From Acetobacter sp. (GTDB lineage: Bacteria; Pseudomonadota; Alphaproteobacteria; Acetobacterales; Acetobacteraceae): a stretch of 64,000 bases of DNA. The position numbers and the translations under genes were made by a program. The notes below the pieces were generated by a model. The model had not been told where the DNA came from, ran no database searches, and was given only the letters and a program-made list of their open reading frames with translations. This document shows positions 19,279 through 29,104 of the stretch, one piece after another (position 1 is the stretch's first letter; each line of letters starts with the position of its first letter). Location of the stretch: positions 1 through 64,000 of the forward strand of contig JAAYUA010000055.1 in assembly GCA_012517935.1 (NCBI GenBank), given 5' to 3'.

Positions 19279-20247
19279 ATGGGACAGACACACTCCACCG
19301 ACCTGCTCATCATCGGAGCCGGCCCCGCGGGTTATACCGCTGCCATCTATGCAGCCCGCGCCAGCCTTTCGCCCGTTCTGCTCACCGGAATGCAGCCCGG
19401 CGGCCAGTTGACCATCACGACCGACGTCGAAAACTATCCCGGATTCGCACAGGCCATTCAGGGTCCGTGGCTGATGGAACAGATGTCAGCCCAGGCCGAA
19501 CATGTCGGGACGAAAATTATCTATGACATGGTCGTATCCGTCGATTTCACGAAGGGATCTCCCTTTCATGTCACGACAGATGGCGGTGACACATGGATCG
19601 CAAAATCCGTCATTATCGCCACAGGTGCACAGGCACGCTGGCTGGGTCTGCCAAACGAAAAACGCCTTCAGGGTGCCGGTGTCTCCGCCTGCGCAACCTG
19701 TGACGGTTTTTTCTTCCGGGGCAAGAGAGTCGCCGTTGTCGGCGGCGGCAATACAGCCGTGGAAGAAGCCATCTATCTCACCCATCATGCCGATCATGTG
19801 ACGCTAATTCACCGCCGCGACAGCCTGAAAGCGGAAAAAATCCTTCAGGAACGTCTGTTTGCGCATCCAAAAGTCAGCGTTATCTGGAACAGCGCCGTCG
19901 AAGACATCCAGTCAGGCGGCACGCCAGAAGCCGTAACCGGTCTGACGCTGCGTGACACCGTGACTGGGGCGACATCGGAACTGGCTGTTGATGGTGTCTT
20001 CATCGCCATCGGCCATTCTCCAACCACGGCAATGTTCGGCAACCAGATCGAACTCGACGCCGAGGGATATATCGTAACGGAACCCGGCACGCCGCGGACA
20101 TCGGTCCCCGGCATTTTTGCCGCAGGTGACGTGCAGGACCGGACCTACAGACAGGCCGTCACGGCAGCAGGAACAGGCTGCATGGCCGCACTTGATGCCG
20201 AACGCTATATTGGCGGACTCATTCCGAATACAAAACCAGAAGCTTGA
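19279..20247 (+). CDS. trxB: Thioredoxin-disulfide reductase
   Basis: IIGAGPAGYTAAIYAARA, CATCDGFFF active site, GGGNTAVEEA, GIFAAGDV. Confidence 0.96.
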   Translation: MGQTHSTDLLIIGAGPAGYTAAIYAARASLSPVLLTGMQPGGQLTITTDVENYPGFAQAIQGPWLMEQMSAQAEHVGTKIIYDMVVSVDFTKGSPFHVTTDGGDTWIAKSVIIATGAQARWLGLPNEKRLQGAGVSACATCDGFFFRGKRVAVVGGGNTAVEEAIYLTHHADHVTLIHRRDSLKAEKILQERLFAHPKVSVIWNSAVEDIQSGGTPEAVTGLTLRDTVTGATSELAVDGVFIAIGHSPTTAMFGNQIELDAEGYIVTEPGTPRTSVPGIFAAGDVQDRTYRQAVTAAGTGCMAALDAERYIGGLIPNTKPEA

Positions 20248-20322
20248 CCTCTTCAGAAACATACTGCACGTCATGCAGATATTTTACAGTCTGCCTGTTT
20301 CGATGTGCAGCGGGGGAATATT

Positions 20323-21234
20323 ATGCGTGCAGCAGGAGATAACCACAAAATGGACTGGGATAAGCTCAGGATTTTTCATGCTGTGGCCGAGGCAGGTTCG
20401 TTTACCCATGCCGGGGATTCGCTGAATCTTAGCCAGTCTGCCGTTTCCCGCCAGATATCTGCGCTGGAAGAAGCATTGCAGGTTCCGCTGTTTCACCGTC
20501 ATGCACGTGGCCTGATCCTGACCGAGCAGGGTGAAACACTCAACCAGACCGTGCGGGAAGTTTTCTCCAAACTGGAGATGACGCAGGTCCTGCTGACAGA
20601 AAGCAAGGAACGTGCGGCAGGCAGGCTTCGCGTCACGACCACAACCGGTTTTGGCACCTGCTGGCTGATGCCGCGTCTGCATCGTTTTCTGGAAGCCAAT
20701 CCTGAAATCTCAATCACCCTGATCCTTGAAGACAATGATCTGGATCTGGGCATGCGTGAAGCCGATGTCGCCGTCCGCATGCACCCGCCACGTCAGCCCG
20801 ATCTGATCCAGCGTCATCTGGCCGACTTCAAACTGTCGATCTATGCCGCGCCGTCCTATATTGAGCGCAACGGCGTTCCAACAGGAACGGATGACATCAA
20901 CAAACACACCTTTGTCGCTTTCGGTGGCTATCACGCCCCCGTCCCGCAGATAAACTGGCTGCTGGAAACCGATATGGAAAGCGGAACCCGCCGTGCAGCG
21001 CGGCTTGAAGTCAACAGTATGGCCGCGATGTCAGAAGCCATTGCCGCCGGTCTGGGGATTGGATCAATCCCTGACTATGCCGCCGCAGCCTATCCTGAAC
21101 TGGTCAAGATTCTTCCGAATCTGAGCAGCCCAACGGTCGAAGCCTATTTCGTTTATCCGGAAGAGCTTCGCAGTTCGAAGCGTGTGTCCGTTTTCCGGGA
21201 CTTCCTGACATCAGAGCTTGGCCTGCGCAGCTGA
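20323..21234 (+). CDS. LysR-family transcriptional regulator
   Basis: DKLRIFHAVAEAGSFTHAGDSLNLSQSAVSRQISALEEALQVPLFHRHARGLILTEQG. Confidence 0.93.
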   Translation: MRAAGDNHKMDWDKLRIFHAVAEAGSFTHAGDSLNLSQSAVSRQISALEEALQVPLFHRHARGLILTEQGETLNQTVREVFSKLEMTQVLLTESKERAAGRLRVTTTTGFGTCWLMPRLHRFLEANPEISITLILEDNDLDLGMREADVAVRMHPPRQPDLIQRHLADFKLSIYAAPSYIERNGVPTGTDDINKHTFVAFGGYHAPVPQINWLLETDMESGTRRAARLEVNSMAAMSEAIAAGLGIGSIPDYAAAAYPELVKILPNLSSPTVEAYFVYPEELRSSKRVSVFRDFLTSELGLRS

Positions 21235-21296
21235 TTGTCCAACGTGGAATGATCGCTTACCCCCTCCTGCCCACAAGGCTGGAGGGGAATTATGTC

Positions 21297-21653
21297 TCAG
21301 GGTGCGGAAATCCGCGCCAGCCTCTCTCTGAGAAGAGTGCGCAGCTTTTCGGCTGACAGATTTTCCCTGTCCTCCAGCACCTCCTCCATCCGTCTGACCA
21401 GACGACGCGTGTCATACAGCTGATCCATCAGAGACAGAACGACCGGCACCGCGCCAGAATCCAGATCAAGATCAAACAGCAATTCCGCGATCAGGCGCGC
21501 ACGCGCTTCATCCACGGCATCGAAGCGATATCCGGAAACACCAGCCGTTTCCGGCATGAGAGCGGGACGGATCCATCCGTCACCAATCCAGCCCCGAACC
21601 ATGCCGGGGTCAACACGTCCCACACGTACACACAGTGTTTCCAGAGTAATCAC
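21297..21653 (-). CDS. CbpM-like chaperone modulator (MerR-like HTH)
   Basis: Follows cbpA with 4-nt overlap; CbpM-like length and pattern (LNLVLDLLDQL-like [21 protein letters not shown]). Confidence 0.75.
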   Translation of the reverse strand: MITLETLCVRVGRVDPGMVRGWIGDGWIRPALMPETAGVSGYRFDAVDEARARLIAELLFDLDLDSGAVPVVLSLMDQLYDTRRLVRRMEEVLEDRENLSAEKLRTLLRERLARISAP

Positions 21654-22588
21654 GCGCTTTCTCCTTCCGCGCCTCCAGCCGGCTTCCAGTTTTCAAGAAA
21701 GGCCTTCAATGCATCGTCAGCCTTTCCAACCCTAACTTCCAACGTGACATACAGGTTTCCGGCTTCATGCTTGCCATGTGCCGCAACACCTTTTCCACGC
21801 AGACGAAGCACAGAACCGCTATCGGAATTTGCCGGAACATTCATCTTCACCGTGCCAGACGGCGTCGGAACCATAAAGGGACCACCGAGAACGGCAGTTT
21901 TCAGATCAATCGGCAAACGCCCACGAATATCACGTCCGTCACGTGTCCATGTTGGATCCGGTTTTACGGCAAGCGTGATCATGGCGTCGCCCGATGGACC
22001 TCCACGGACACCTTCCTCACCCTTGCCACGTAACCTCAGAGTCTGACCGTCTTCGGTTCCCGCAGGAATCTTGACATCAAGCTGTGAGCCATCAGGCAAG
22101 GTGATCCGGGATGTTCCACCATTCACAGAGTCAAGAAAGCTGACCTCAAGCCTATAGGAACTGTCGGCTCCCTTCTGGGGGCCAGCAGCCCTGCGACCAA
22201 ATCCGCCACCGCCCCGACCGCTGAACATCCCGCCCAGAAGATCATCCAGATCTTCCTGAGAGAAACCATTGCCGCCACCGGCACCATAACGGAATCCACC
22301 AGCGCCATCGGCAAAGTCACGATAGCCACCACCACCGCCAAATCCATGCGGTGCACGCTCCTGCCCGGAAGCGTCGATTTCCCCCCGGTCGAAGCGTCCC
22401 CGCTTTTCCTCATCGGACAAAAGATCGTTAGCAGTGTTCAGTTCCTTGAACTTTGCCTCAGCATCCTTGTCATCCGGATTGAGATCGGGATGCCATTTGC
22501 GTGCAAGTTTGCGATAGGCCTTGCGGATATCGTCCTGACTTGCCGTTTTTGAAACACCGAGAACCTGATACGGATCACGAACACTCAA
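21650..22588 (-). CDS. cbpA: DnaJ-class curved-DNA-binding co-chaperone (CbpA-like)
   Basis: [53 protein letters not shown] region; DnaJ C-terminal domain, no Zn finger. Confidence 0.92.
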   Translation of the reverse strand: MSVRDPYQVLGVSKTASQDDIRKAYRKLARKWHPDLNPDDKDAEAKFKELNTANDLLSDEEKRGRFDRGEIDASGQERAPHGFGGGGGYRDFADGAGGFRYGAGGGNGFSQEDLDDLLGGMFSGRGGGGFGRRAAGPQKGADSSYRLEVSFLDSVNGGTSRITLPDGSQLDVKIPAGTEDGQTLRLRGKGEEGVRGGPSGDAMITLAVKPDPTWTRDGRDIRGRLPIDLKTAVLGGPFMVPTPSGTVKMNVPANSDSGSVLRLRGKGVAAHGKHEAGNLYVTLEVRVGKADDALKAFLENWKPAGGAEGESA

Positions 22589-22758
22589 CGATCTTCTCCT
22601 TCACTTTCCGCATCAATATCCGGGCCGAAATAAAGCGTATCAAGCAGATCCATCAACACGGCTACCGTAACGTCCGTTGCCAGACCAGCTTTCTCCGCCT
22701 CACTGACCAGAGCCAGTAGCCTCGGCTTCAGAAAATCCTGAGCCGGTGATGTCGTCAT
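22585..22758 (-). CDS. Small acidic hypothetical protein coupled upstream of cbpA
   Basis: [57 protein letters not shown]; stop overlaps cbpA start. Confidence 0.6.
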   Translation of the reverse strand: MTTSPAQDFLKPRLLALVSEAEKAGLATDVTVAVLMDLLDTLYFGPDIDAESEGEDR

Positions 22759-22916
22759 GAATTTCTTCCTTCCCTGCCAACGCAACCCACAAAACAGCTT
22801 TCCGCTCTGCCTCTGCGCCGCTCCATGCAGTACACTACTTTTCTCAAAAAATAGGAAGGTGAGCGCGCAGGTTCAATGCCATCCGCCCACCAACACAGAA
22901 AGTTCTCGTCAGCACA

Positions 22917-24590
22917 ATGCAGGAAACGCTGTTAGCCCTCACTCTCGTCGCGGTCACAGGCGTAACAGGCGTCTGCGCACGTATCCTGAAGCTGCACATT
23001 CCCATGCCGTTGCTACAGATTGCAGCAGGCATCATTGCAAACCTTATGGGACTGCATGTCGGTCTGGATAACAATCTTTTCCTGCTGCTGTTTATCTCCC
23101 CACTCCTGTTCGTCGATGCCTATCGCCTGCCGATGCGGGAATTCGGGGAACTGAAAAACATCATTGCCGCAATGGCGATCGGACTGGTCATTGTCGGGAC
23201 AGCTGGCGGTGGCTGGCTGCTGCACTGGCTGATTCCCGCCATTCCACTGGCTGCGGCACTGGCCCTCTCCGGCGCGCTTTCTCCAACCGACGCAATCTCG
23301 GTCGCAGGCATCCTGCGGAGTGGTCGCGTGCCCCCCCGCCTGCTGCACATTCTGCGTGGTGAAGCGCTGCTGAACGATGCTTCAGGCCTTGTCTGCTTCA
23401 AATTCGCCGTCGCAGCAGCCACGACTGGCCTGTTCTCCCTAAAAGCCGCTTCCGCCAATTTTGTGTGGGTGGCACTGGGCGGAATCGCTATCGGTTTTAC
23501 CGTTGGATTTCTGGCCAGCAAAATCGAGAGTTTTCTGCTGCGCAAAGGCTACGATGACCCCTCCAGCCACTCTCTTCTGGCACTGCTGATCCCTTTCGGC
23601 ATCTATCTTATTGCTGAACATATCAACACTTCAGGCATCCTTGCCGTTGTTGCCGGGGGCATGACCATTCGTCTGAGTGGCATCATGAACGAAACGCAGA
23701 TCGAGACGCGCATGCGCGCCACGGCAATCTGGGACATGGTTTCCTTCACACTGAACGGGCTTGTCTTCCTGCTTCTGGGTCTGCAACTGCCCTTCCTGTT
23801 CCACGACGCCAAAGCCCTGATGCATTCCAGCGGCTTTTCTCCCTGGACCATCCCTCTCGCAATTCTGACCCTTCAGGCCAGCATGACCGCGATCCGCCTG
23901 CTTTGGGTCATTACATCAGCACTGATCCGTCGCATTATCGCTAAGATCAGACATGTCAGTTGTGTGGTGCCAAGCTGGAAGGAATGCGTCATTCTCGCAC
24001 TGGCCGGAACCCGGGGAACAATCACTCTCGCCGCCGTAATGTCACTTCCCGCAGCCGCTGAGTTTCCAGACCGCGCAATAGTGATCATCGTCGCTGCTGG
24101 CGTCATCATCTCATCCCTGCTCCTGGCCAGTATCCTGCTGCCTGTCATGTTGCATCTTCTGCCAGCCTCAACAGATATCAGCGGTTCACAGCAGGAACTG
24201 GACGAAACACGCCTCTCTCTCGTCCGCACGGCGATCACAGTCTTGCAAAATGAAGCCACAAGACATCAGAACCCGGATGACAGCGAGCCCGACAGCCTGT
24301 CCATTGCCCATGCTCAGGCGGTTCCGCTGCTGTTACAGGAATATCAGGAATTGCAGCACACTCTGGACAGAAAGCAGTCCGATCCGGGGCAGGATCACGA
24401 ATTCTCTGTCCGCAATCGCCGCGCGGAATTGGCAATCCGCCTGCGTATTGTTCGAACACAGCGGAGAAAACTGCGTGAACTCCTGCTCGATCGCAAAATC
24501 AATGACGAAACCGAACGTGTCCTGAGTCGTCAGATCGACGTTCATGAACAGGAACTCATGGACGAAGCCTCCGCCCTGCCGCATGTTTAA
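22917..24590 (+). CDS. CPA1-family Na+/H+ antiporter
   Basis: ALSGALSPTDAISVAGIL, LLNDASGLVCFKFAVA, LALAGTRGTITLAAVMSLP. Confidence 0.92.
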   Translation: MQETLLALTLVAVTGVTGVCARILKLHIPMPLLQIAAGIIANLMGLHVGLDNNLFLLLFISPLLFVDAYRLPMREFGELKNIIAAMAIGLVIVGTAGGGWLLHWLIPAIPLAAALALSGALSPTDAISVAGILRSGRVPPRLLHILRGEALLNDASGLVCFKFAVAAATTGLFSLKAASANFVWVALGGIAIGFTVGFLASKIESFLLRKGYDDPSSHSLLALLIPFGIYLIAEHINTSGILAVVAGGMTIRLSGIMNETQIETRMRATAIWDMVSFTLNGLVFLLLGLQLPFLFHDAKALMHSSGFSPWTIPLAILTLQASMTAIRLLWVITSALIRRIIAKIRHVSCVVPSWKECVILALAGTRGTITLAAVMSLPAAAEFPDRAIVIIVAAGVIISSLLLASILLPVMLHLLPASTDISGSQQELDETRLSLVRTAITVLQNEATRHQNPDDSEPDSLSIAHAQAVPLLLQEYQELQHTLDRKQSDPGQDHEFSVRNRRAELAIRLRIVRTQRRKLRELLLDRKINDETERVLSRQIDVHEQELMDEASALPHV

Positions 24591-24640
24591 TCTCGACACC
24601 CAATATTTCTCACAACGTCAAACCGGCCACACAAACACTC

Positions 24641-25114
24641 ATGAGCAAGCGCACACCAGCTTCAACATTCCTCGAAAAACATGGTGTTCCCTTCACCATG
24701 CACAGTTACGACTATGACGGCTCCGTCGGTAAACTGGGCATTCATGCCGCCGCTGCCGTCGGACAGCCCCCTGAAAAAGTGTTCAAGACACTGATGGCTG
24801 AAGTCGATGGGAAACATGTGTGTCTGGTGATTCCCGTCGCCTGTGAAGCCAGCATGAAAAAGATTGCCGCCGCATGCTCCGGGAAAAAAGCCCACATGAT
24901 GAAACCGGCCGATGCGGAGCGGATTACCGGCTTTCAGGTTGGAGGCATCAGTCCCTTCGGACAACGCCGGAAAATCCCCGTCCTCGTCGCGGAGGAAGCC
25001 GGGCAGCAGGAAAAGATATTTGTGAACGGTGGCGGTCGAGGGCTCCAGGTCGAAGTCGCGACAGCAGATCTGCTCCGCATTCTGGGCGCCAGTCTGACGG
25101 ACCTGACAGCCTGA
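24641..25114 (+). CDS. ybaK: YbaK-type Cys-tRNA(Pro)/Cys-tRNA(Cys) deacylase
   Basis: HSYDYDGSVGKLGIHAAAAVGQPPEKVFKTLMAEVDG, GGISPFGQRRKIPVLVAEEA. Confidence 0.9.
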   Translation: MSKRTPASTFLEKHGVPFTMHSYDYDGSVGKLGIHAAAAVGQPPEKVFKTLMAEVDGKHVCLVIPVACEASMKKIAAACSGKKAHMMKPADAERITGFQVGGISPFGQRRKIPVLVAEEAGQQEKIFVNGGGRGLQVEVATADLLRILGASLTDLTA

Positions 25115-25229
25115 AATCGACACAACATCTATCGACTACTTAACTTTACAGCAGGGGCCGACAGCAGATACCCGCAATGCAACCTTCCAGCGGAACCCAT
25201 CCGCTGGATCAGATACATGCGGAGTCCTC

Positions 25230-26780
25230 ATGACGCGAACCTCTTCCCCATCATCCATTGATGTGCGACCGCGCCGCCTTCTGTCAGCCCTTCTGGCCTC
25301 CACATTCTGTGCGACCCTCTCTGTCTCGTCCGTTCTTGCCGCGGAAACCGCCAAAACTGCGGCCACGGCCACAGAATCAGCAGCAACCCCCACCTTCAAA
25401 GGCAATGCCGCGCTGCTTCCGGCAGATTCCATCACGAAGCATGTCGCCACGATCAACGGGAAGAAACTGCCCTACACCGCCCATGCAGGCACGCTGACAC
25501 TGCGCGATGCGAATGGGGACCCATCCGCCCGCGTTTTCTATGTCGCCTACACACTGGATGGTGCAGCGACGGAAAAGCGCCCGGTCACTTTCTTCTTCAA
25601 CGGTGGTCCGGGTGGCGCCACGGCATATCTCAATCTTGGTGCAGCCGGACCTGTTGCCCTGACCTTCCCGGACGGAAACCCCACCGATGGAGTCGCCGCC
25701 AAACTTGGTCCAAACCCGGACAGCTGGCTGCCCTCCACCGACATGGTCTTCATTGATGCCGTGGGCACCGGATATTCCCAGCCCACCAATCCGGAAAAAG
25801 CCGGTAAGGAATTTTACGGCACAAAGCAGGATGGACGCGCCTTCGCCAAGGCCATCAGCCTGTGGATTGGTCAGAACAACCGCCACACATCCCCGCTCTG
25901 GCTGGCTGGTGAAAGTTACGGTGGCATCCGTTCCATTGAGGTCGCGACAGCCCTGCAACAGCAGCAGAACATTCTCCTGCATGGGATTGTCATGGTCTCT
26001 CCCGCGCTGGAGATGAAATTCCTCGACACGTCCAGCAATCCTCTGGGCTCGGCAATGCTCCTGCCCTCATTCGCCGCCGCCGAACTGGAACGCCAGCACA
26101 AGCTGACACCCGAAGCTGCCGATGCCGCATGGAAATATGCTTTTGGCCCCTATCTGCTGGCCACGGGTGGCGAACCTCTGACCGGCGATGCGGCAAAGGC
26201 TTTCTACAGCAAAGTCGCCACAATGACCGGTCTGCCGGAAAGTGTGGTCGCCAGCCAGAGCGGCATGCCCGATCCTCAGGCGCATGATGTTCGCAGCCGT
26301 AACGGCCGCCTGATGACGCTTTATGATGCAACGGTCACCATCGCCGATCCTTATCCCGATGGTGTCGAAAACGGGAACAGCCCTGACCCGACCCTCTTCG
26401 GTTTTGGTCGTGCTTATGGCGGCGCCTTCGAAGGATATGCCGCGCAGGATCTCGGTTTCCGGACTGATCTGACCTACAACCTGCTCAATCTGGATGTGAA
26501 CCGCCAGTGGGATTTCCGTGGAGAGGGCGAAATGATCGCCAGCGAAATCCCGGCCATGCGCCAACTTCTGGCACTCAATCCTTCACTCCGGATCTTTATC
26601 GCCAATGGCTATTTCGATCTGGCCTGCCCGTTCGGAAGCTCCCGCTGGGTCGCATCCCGTCTGCCCGTTGGTCGTGATCGCGTCAGCCTGCACGTCTATC
26701 CGGGCGGGCACATGATCTACACACGTGCGGATTCCCGAGCCGCCTTGTCTCATGACGTTCAGACGTTCCTGACAAAGTAA
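25230..26780 (+). CDS. Secreted S10-family serine carboxypeptidase-like peptidase
   Basis: Signal peptide; FFFNGGPGGATAYLNLG, LAGESYGGIRS nucleophile motif, NGYFDLACPFG, YPGGHMIYTR. Confidence 0.88.
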   Translation: MTRTSSPSSIDVRPRRLLSALLASTFCATLSVSSVLAAETAKTAATATESAATPTFKGNAALLPADSITKHVATINGKKLPYTAHAGTLTLRDANGDPSARVFYVAYTLDGAATEKRPVTFFFNGGPGGATAYLNLGAAGPVALTFPDGNPTDGVAAKLGPNPDSWLPSTDMVFIDAVGTGYSQPTNPEKAGKEFYGTKQDGRAFAKAISLWIGQNNRHTSPLWLAGESYGGIRSIEVATALQQQQNILLHGIVMVSPALEMKFLDTSSNPLGSAMLLPSFAAAELERQHKLTPEAADAAWKYAFGPYLLATGGEPLTGDAAKAFYSKVATMTGLPESVVASQSGMPDPQAHDVRSRNGRLMTLYDATVTIADPYPDGVENGNSPDPTLFGFGRAYGGAFEGYAAQDLGFRTDLTYNLLNLDVNRQWDFRGEGEMIASEIPAMRQLLALNPSLRIFIANGYFDLACPFGSSRWVASRLPVGRDRVSLHVYPGGHMIYTRADSRAALSHDVQTFLTK

Positions 26781-26899
26781 TCCTATTGCCGCCGGAGAGA
26801 GACATAGTCGATTTCTTCGGCGGCCTCAGGGCTTGCCCTGAACACTGATACCGGGGACTTGTCATCAATCGCAGAGCCTACGCGAATGATTTCCACCAA

Positions 26900-27255
26900 G
26901 GAAACTCAGGGATATTTTCTTCCATTCCGCTTCAAAATCTCACTAACGAAATCCGCATGCTCGCCAGCGTAGTGATCGCAATGATGAAGCCGTCACGGTT
27001 TGATGCCACGACCTGCGATACCGTCCCCCCAACCAAGATCTCGCCGATGTTCACGGTCGGCACGTCGGACTGCGTGTCGAACATCCGACCACGCATATAG
27101 GGATCAAGGGACAGCCAGAGGATGCGCAGCAAAATCTGATCAGGACCAAGCTCTGCAACCGGCTTCTTTTCCAGGTGGAAATTGGCCGGAGCAGGTGCAC
27201 CTTCAGGATGCGTGCGAGGATAATCCGCCGGTTGATGGGGTTTCGGCGGCCATGG
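26900..27255 (-). pseudogene. Decayed CurA-like NADP-dependent oxidoreductase (frameshifted, internally deleted)
   Basis: Minus-strand frames spell NPINRRIILAR | PEGAPAPANFHLEKKPVAELGPDQILLRILWLSLDPYMRGRMFDTQSDVPTVNIGEILVGGTVSQVVASNRDGF | DHYAGEHADFVSEILKRNGRKYP, with frame changes at ~27198 and ~26980. Confidence 0.75.
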
Positions 27256-27279
27256 GCAAATCTGCTGATAAATATGAGA

Positions 27280-28437
27280 TCAAAGCGCGGCTTCGAGAAC
27301 GCGACGGCAGACATCAAGGGTAACATCCTGATGCTCGCCCAAAGCCGTCATGCCGTGCGTTTCAAGCTGGTCAATCAAGCCGTCGATTGCATCTGAGCCA
27401 ATTGCATAAGCGGAGAGACGCGTCGGAATTCCAAGACTTTCGAAGAATGCCTCCGTCTTCATGATCGCAGCCTCAATCCGCTCGTCTTCCGTACCATCAT
27501 TCAGGTTCCAGACACGGGCAGCATATTGCAAAAGCTTGCCGCGCTTTGCTTCCCTGCAGACGCGCAGCAAAGACGGCAATATCACAGCGAGTGTGCGCGC
27601 ATGGTCTATATCATAGCGCGCCGTCATTTCGTGGCCAATCATGTGCGTTGACCAGTCCTGTGGCACACCAACACCGATCAGCCCGTTGAGCGCCAAGGTC
27701 GCAATCCACATGAAATTCGCGCGGAGATCGTAGTTTTCCGGCTCCGAGACCACCTTTGGACCAATCTCCACCAAGCTCAGTAGCAGGCCTTCCGCGAAAC
27801 GGTCCTGCACCTTGGCGTCGACTGGATAGGTAAGATACTGCTCGATGGTGTGAACGAACGAATCCACCACGCCATTGGCGACTTGACGAAGTGGGAGCGT
27901 AAAAGTTTTCGTTGGGTCGAGCACCGAAAAGCGCGGGTAGACGAGCGTGCTGCCGAACCCCAGTTTCTCGCGCGTTTCCGAACGTGTGATGACGCTGAAG
28001 CTGTTCATTTCCGAACCTGTTGCGGGCAACGTCAGCACGGTACCGAAAGGCAGGGCCTGCGTGACGTTCGCACCGTGAGTCGTCAGAATCTCCCATGGAT
28101 CGCCGATGTGATTGACCGCTGCAGCAACGAACTTAGTGCCATCGATCACCGACCCACCGCCGACGGCCAGTAAGAAATCGAGCTTCTCGCGGCGCACTGT
28201 CGCGACGGCCTGCATCAGGGTTTCGTAGGTTGGATTGGACTCGATCCCACCGAATTCCTGGACGGTACGGCCACCCAGCACGGAGCGCACTTCAGCCAGA
28301 GTCCCATTCCGTTCGGCACTGGAACCACCGTAAAGCATCAATATCCGCGCATGCTCGGGAATATGTTCGGCTATCTTCGCAATCGTGTCCTTGCCGAAGA
28401 TGATGCGGGTAGGGTTGTAATACTCGAAATTCTGCAT
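27280..28437 (-). CDS. Iron-containing (YqhD/BDH-like) alcohol dehydrogenase
   Basis: MQNFEYYNPTRIIFGKDTI, LLAVGGGSVIDGTKFVAAAV, LPATGSEMNSFSVITR, WSTHMIGHEMTARYDIDHA. Confidence 0.92.
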   Translation of the reverse strand: MQNFEYYNPTRIIFGKDTIAKIAEHIPEHARILMLYGGSSAERNGTLAEVRSVLGGRTVQEFGGIESNPTYETLMQAVATVRREKLDFLLAVGGGSVIDGTKFVAAAVNHIGDPWEILTTHGANVTQALPFGTVLTLPATGSEMNSFSVITRSETREKLGFGSTLVYPRFSVLDPTKTFTLPLRQVANGVVDSFVHTIEQYLTYPVDAKVQDRFAEGLLLSLVEIGPKVVSEPENYDLRANFMWIATLALNGLIGVGVPQDWSTHMIGHEMTARYDIDHARTLAVILPSLLRVCREAKRGKLLQYAARVWNLNDGTEDERIEAAIMKTEAFFESLGIPTRLSAYAIGSDAIDGLIDQLETHGMTALGEHQDVTLDVCRRVLEAAL

Positions 28438-28452
28438 TTTCGTTTCCTAATT

Positions 28453-28462
28453 CGACCGGTCG
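28453..28462. promoter_or_regulatory. Palindrome CGACCGGTCG in the adh 5' UTR, candidate repressor operator
   Basis: Perfect 10-bp palindrome within ATTCGACCGGTCGTCTACA, 16 nt upstream of the adh start. Confidence 0.4.
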
Positions 28463-28566
28463 TCTACAAGCGATTTGTCAATGCTTGATAGCATACGAAC
28501 GACCGCTCCCCTTGATCGGAAATTGACATCGGACATTCATTCTGTAGCCACGCAGGCGACCATTTA

Positions 28567-28582
28567 GTGTGAACATTCACAC
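28567..28582. promoter_or_regulatory. Inverted repeat GTGTGAA-ca-TTCACAC, candidate operator
   Basis: Perfect 7-bp arms, 2-bp spacer, between adh and the truncated hydrolase. Confidence 0.45.
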
Positions 28583-28635
28583 CAAAAGAAAGCTACGCAT
28601 CAAAAACTCTAGCTTTCTGATCGGCAGCAGCAGGA

Positions 28636-28914
28636 ATTTCATCGTATGTTATGATGTCGGTGGCTACTCCATCAGCGATCTGGCCAGCAACCCATATGGC
28701 AAATAGGGTTGCTGCAAGGATGAAAGTGGCCAATGGAGCCGTGAAGCATCTCCAGTTTCCAGACGCCTCCCATGTGCTGATGGGCTTTGGCGAGGCGCCA
28801 ATCCGGATTGTGGGACATGGCTCCACTATGGAGCTTGGCGGCTCCGAGAATGGGACGCGATCAGCCCGTGATAGTGCATGGTCGGCTGTTCTATCCTTTC
28901 TCGCCGAGGTGTAA
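28636..28914 (+). pseudogene. C-terminal remnant of a BAAT/acyl-CoA thioester hydrolase-like alpha/beta hydrolase
   Basis: AIWPATHMANRVAARMK...HLQFPDASHVLMGF...ELGGSENGTRSARDSAWSAVLSFL matches the C-terminal pattern of BAAT_C proteins; no N-terminal part upstream. Confidence 0.6.
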
Positions 28915-29104
28915 CCGTTGACTACTCAGCATTGATGCACGTGAGTGGTGCCCTTGAGACCTCTCTTGCCGGAATATGGGGACAAGATTGATGACGTCTT
29001 GAGCTTCAAAAGAGAGTTCTGCTGACGTTTACGCCGAAGCTTACGTAAAACTCACTTCCATGTAGTCAGCCCAAATATCCCTCCAGAAAGAGCATCTGCA
29101 CGCA

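Noticed and set aside
28593-28826. Minus-strand ORF ending ..GQIADGVATDIITYDEIPAAADQKARVFDA
   Set aside because: Looks partly protein-like but I could not assign a family, and it overlaps the better-supported hydrolase remnant on the plus strand.
26780-29100. Insertion sequence/transposase expected in the decayed island
   Set aside because: No transposase motif or clear terminal inverted repeats with target duplication found; only gene fragments and palindromes.
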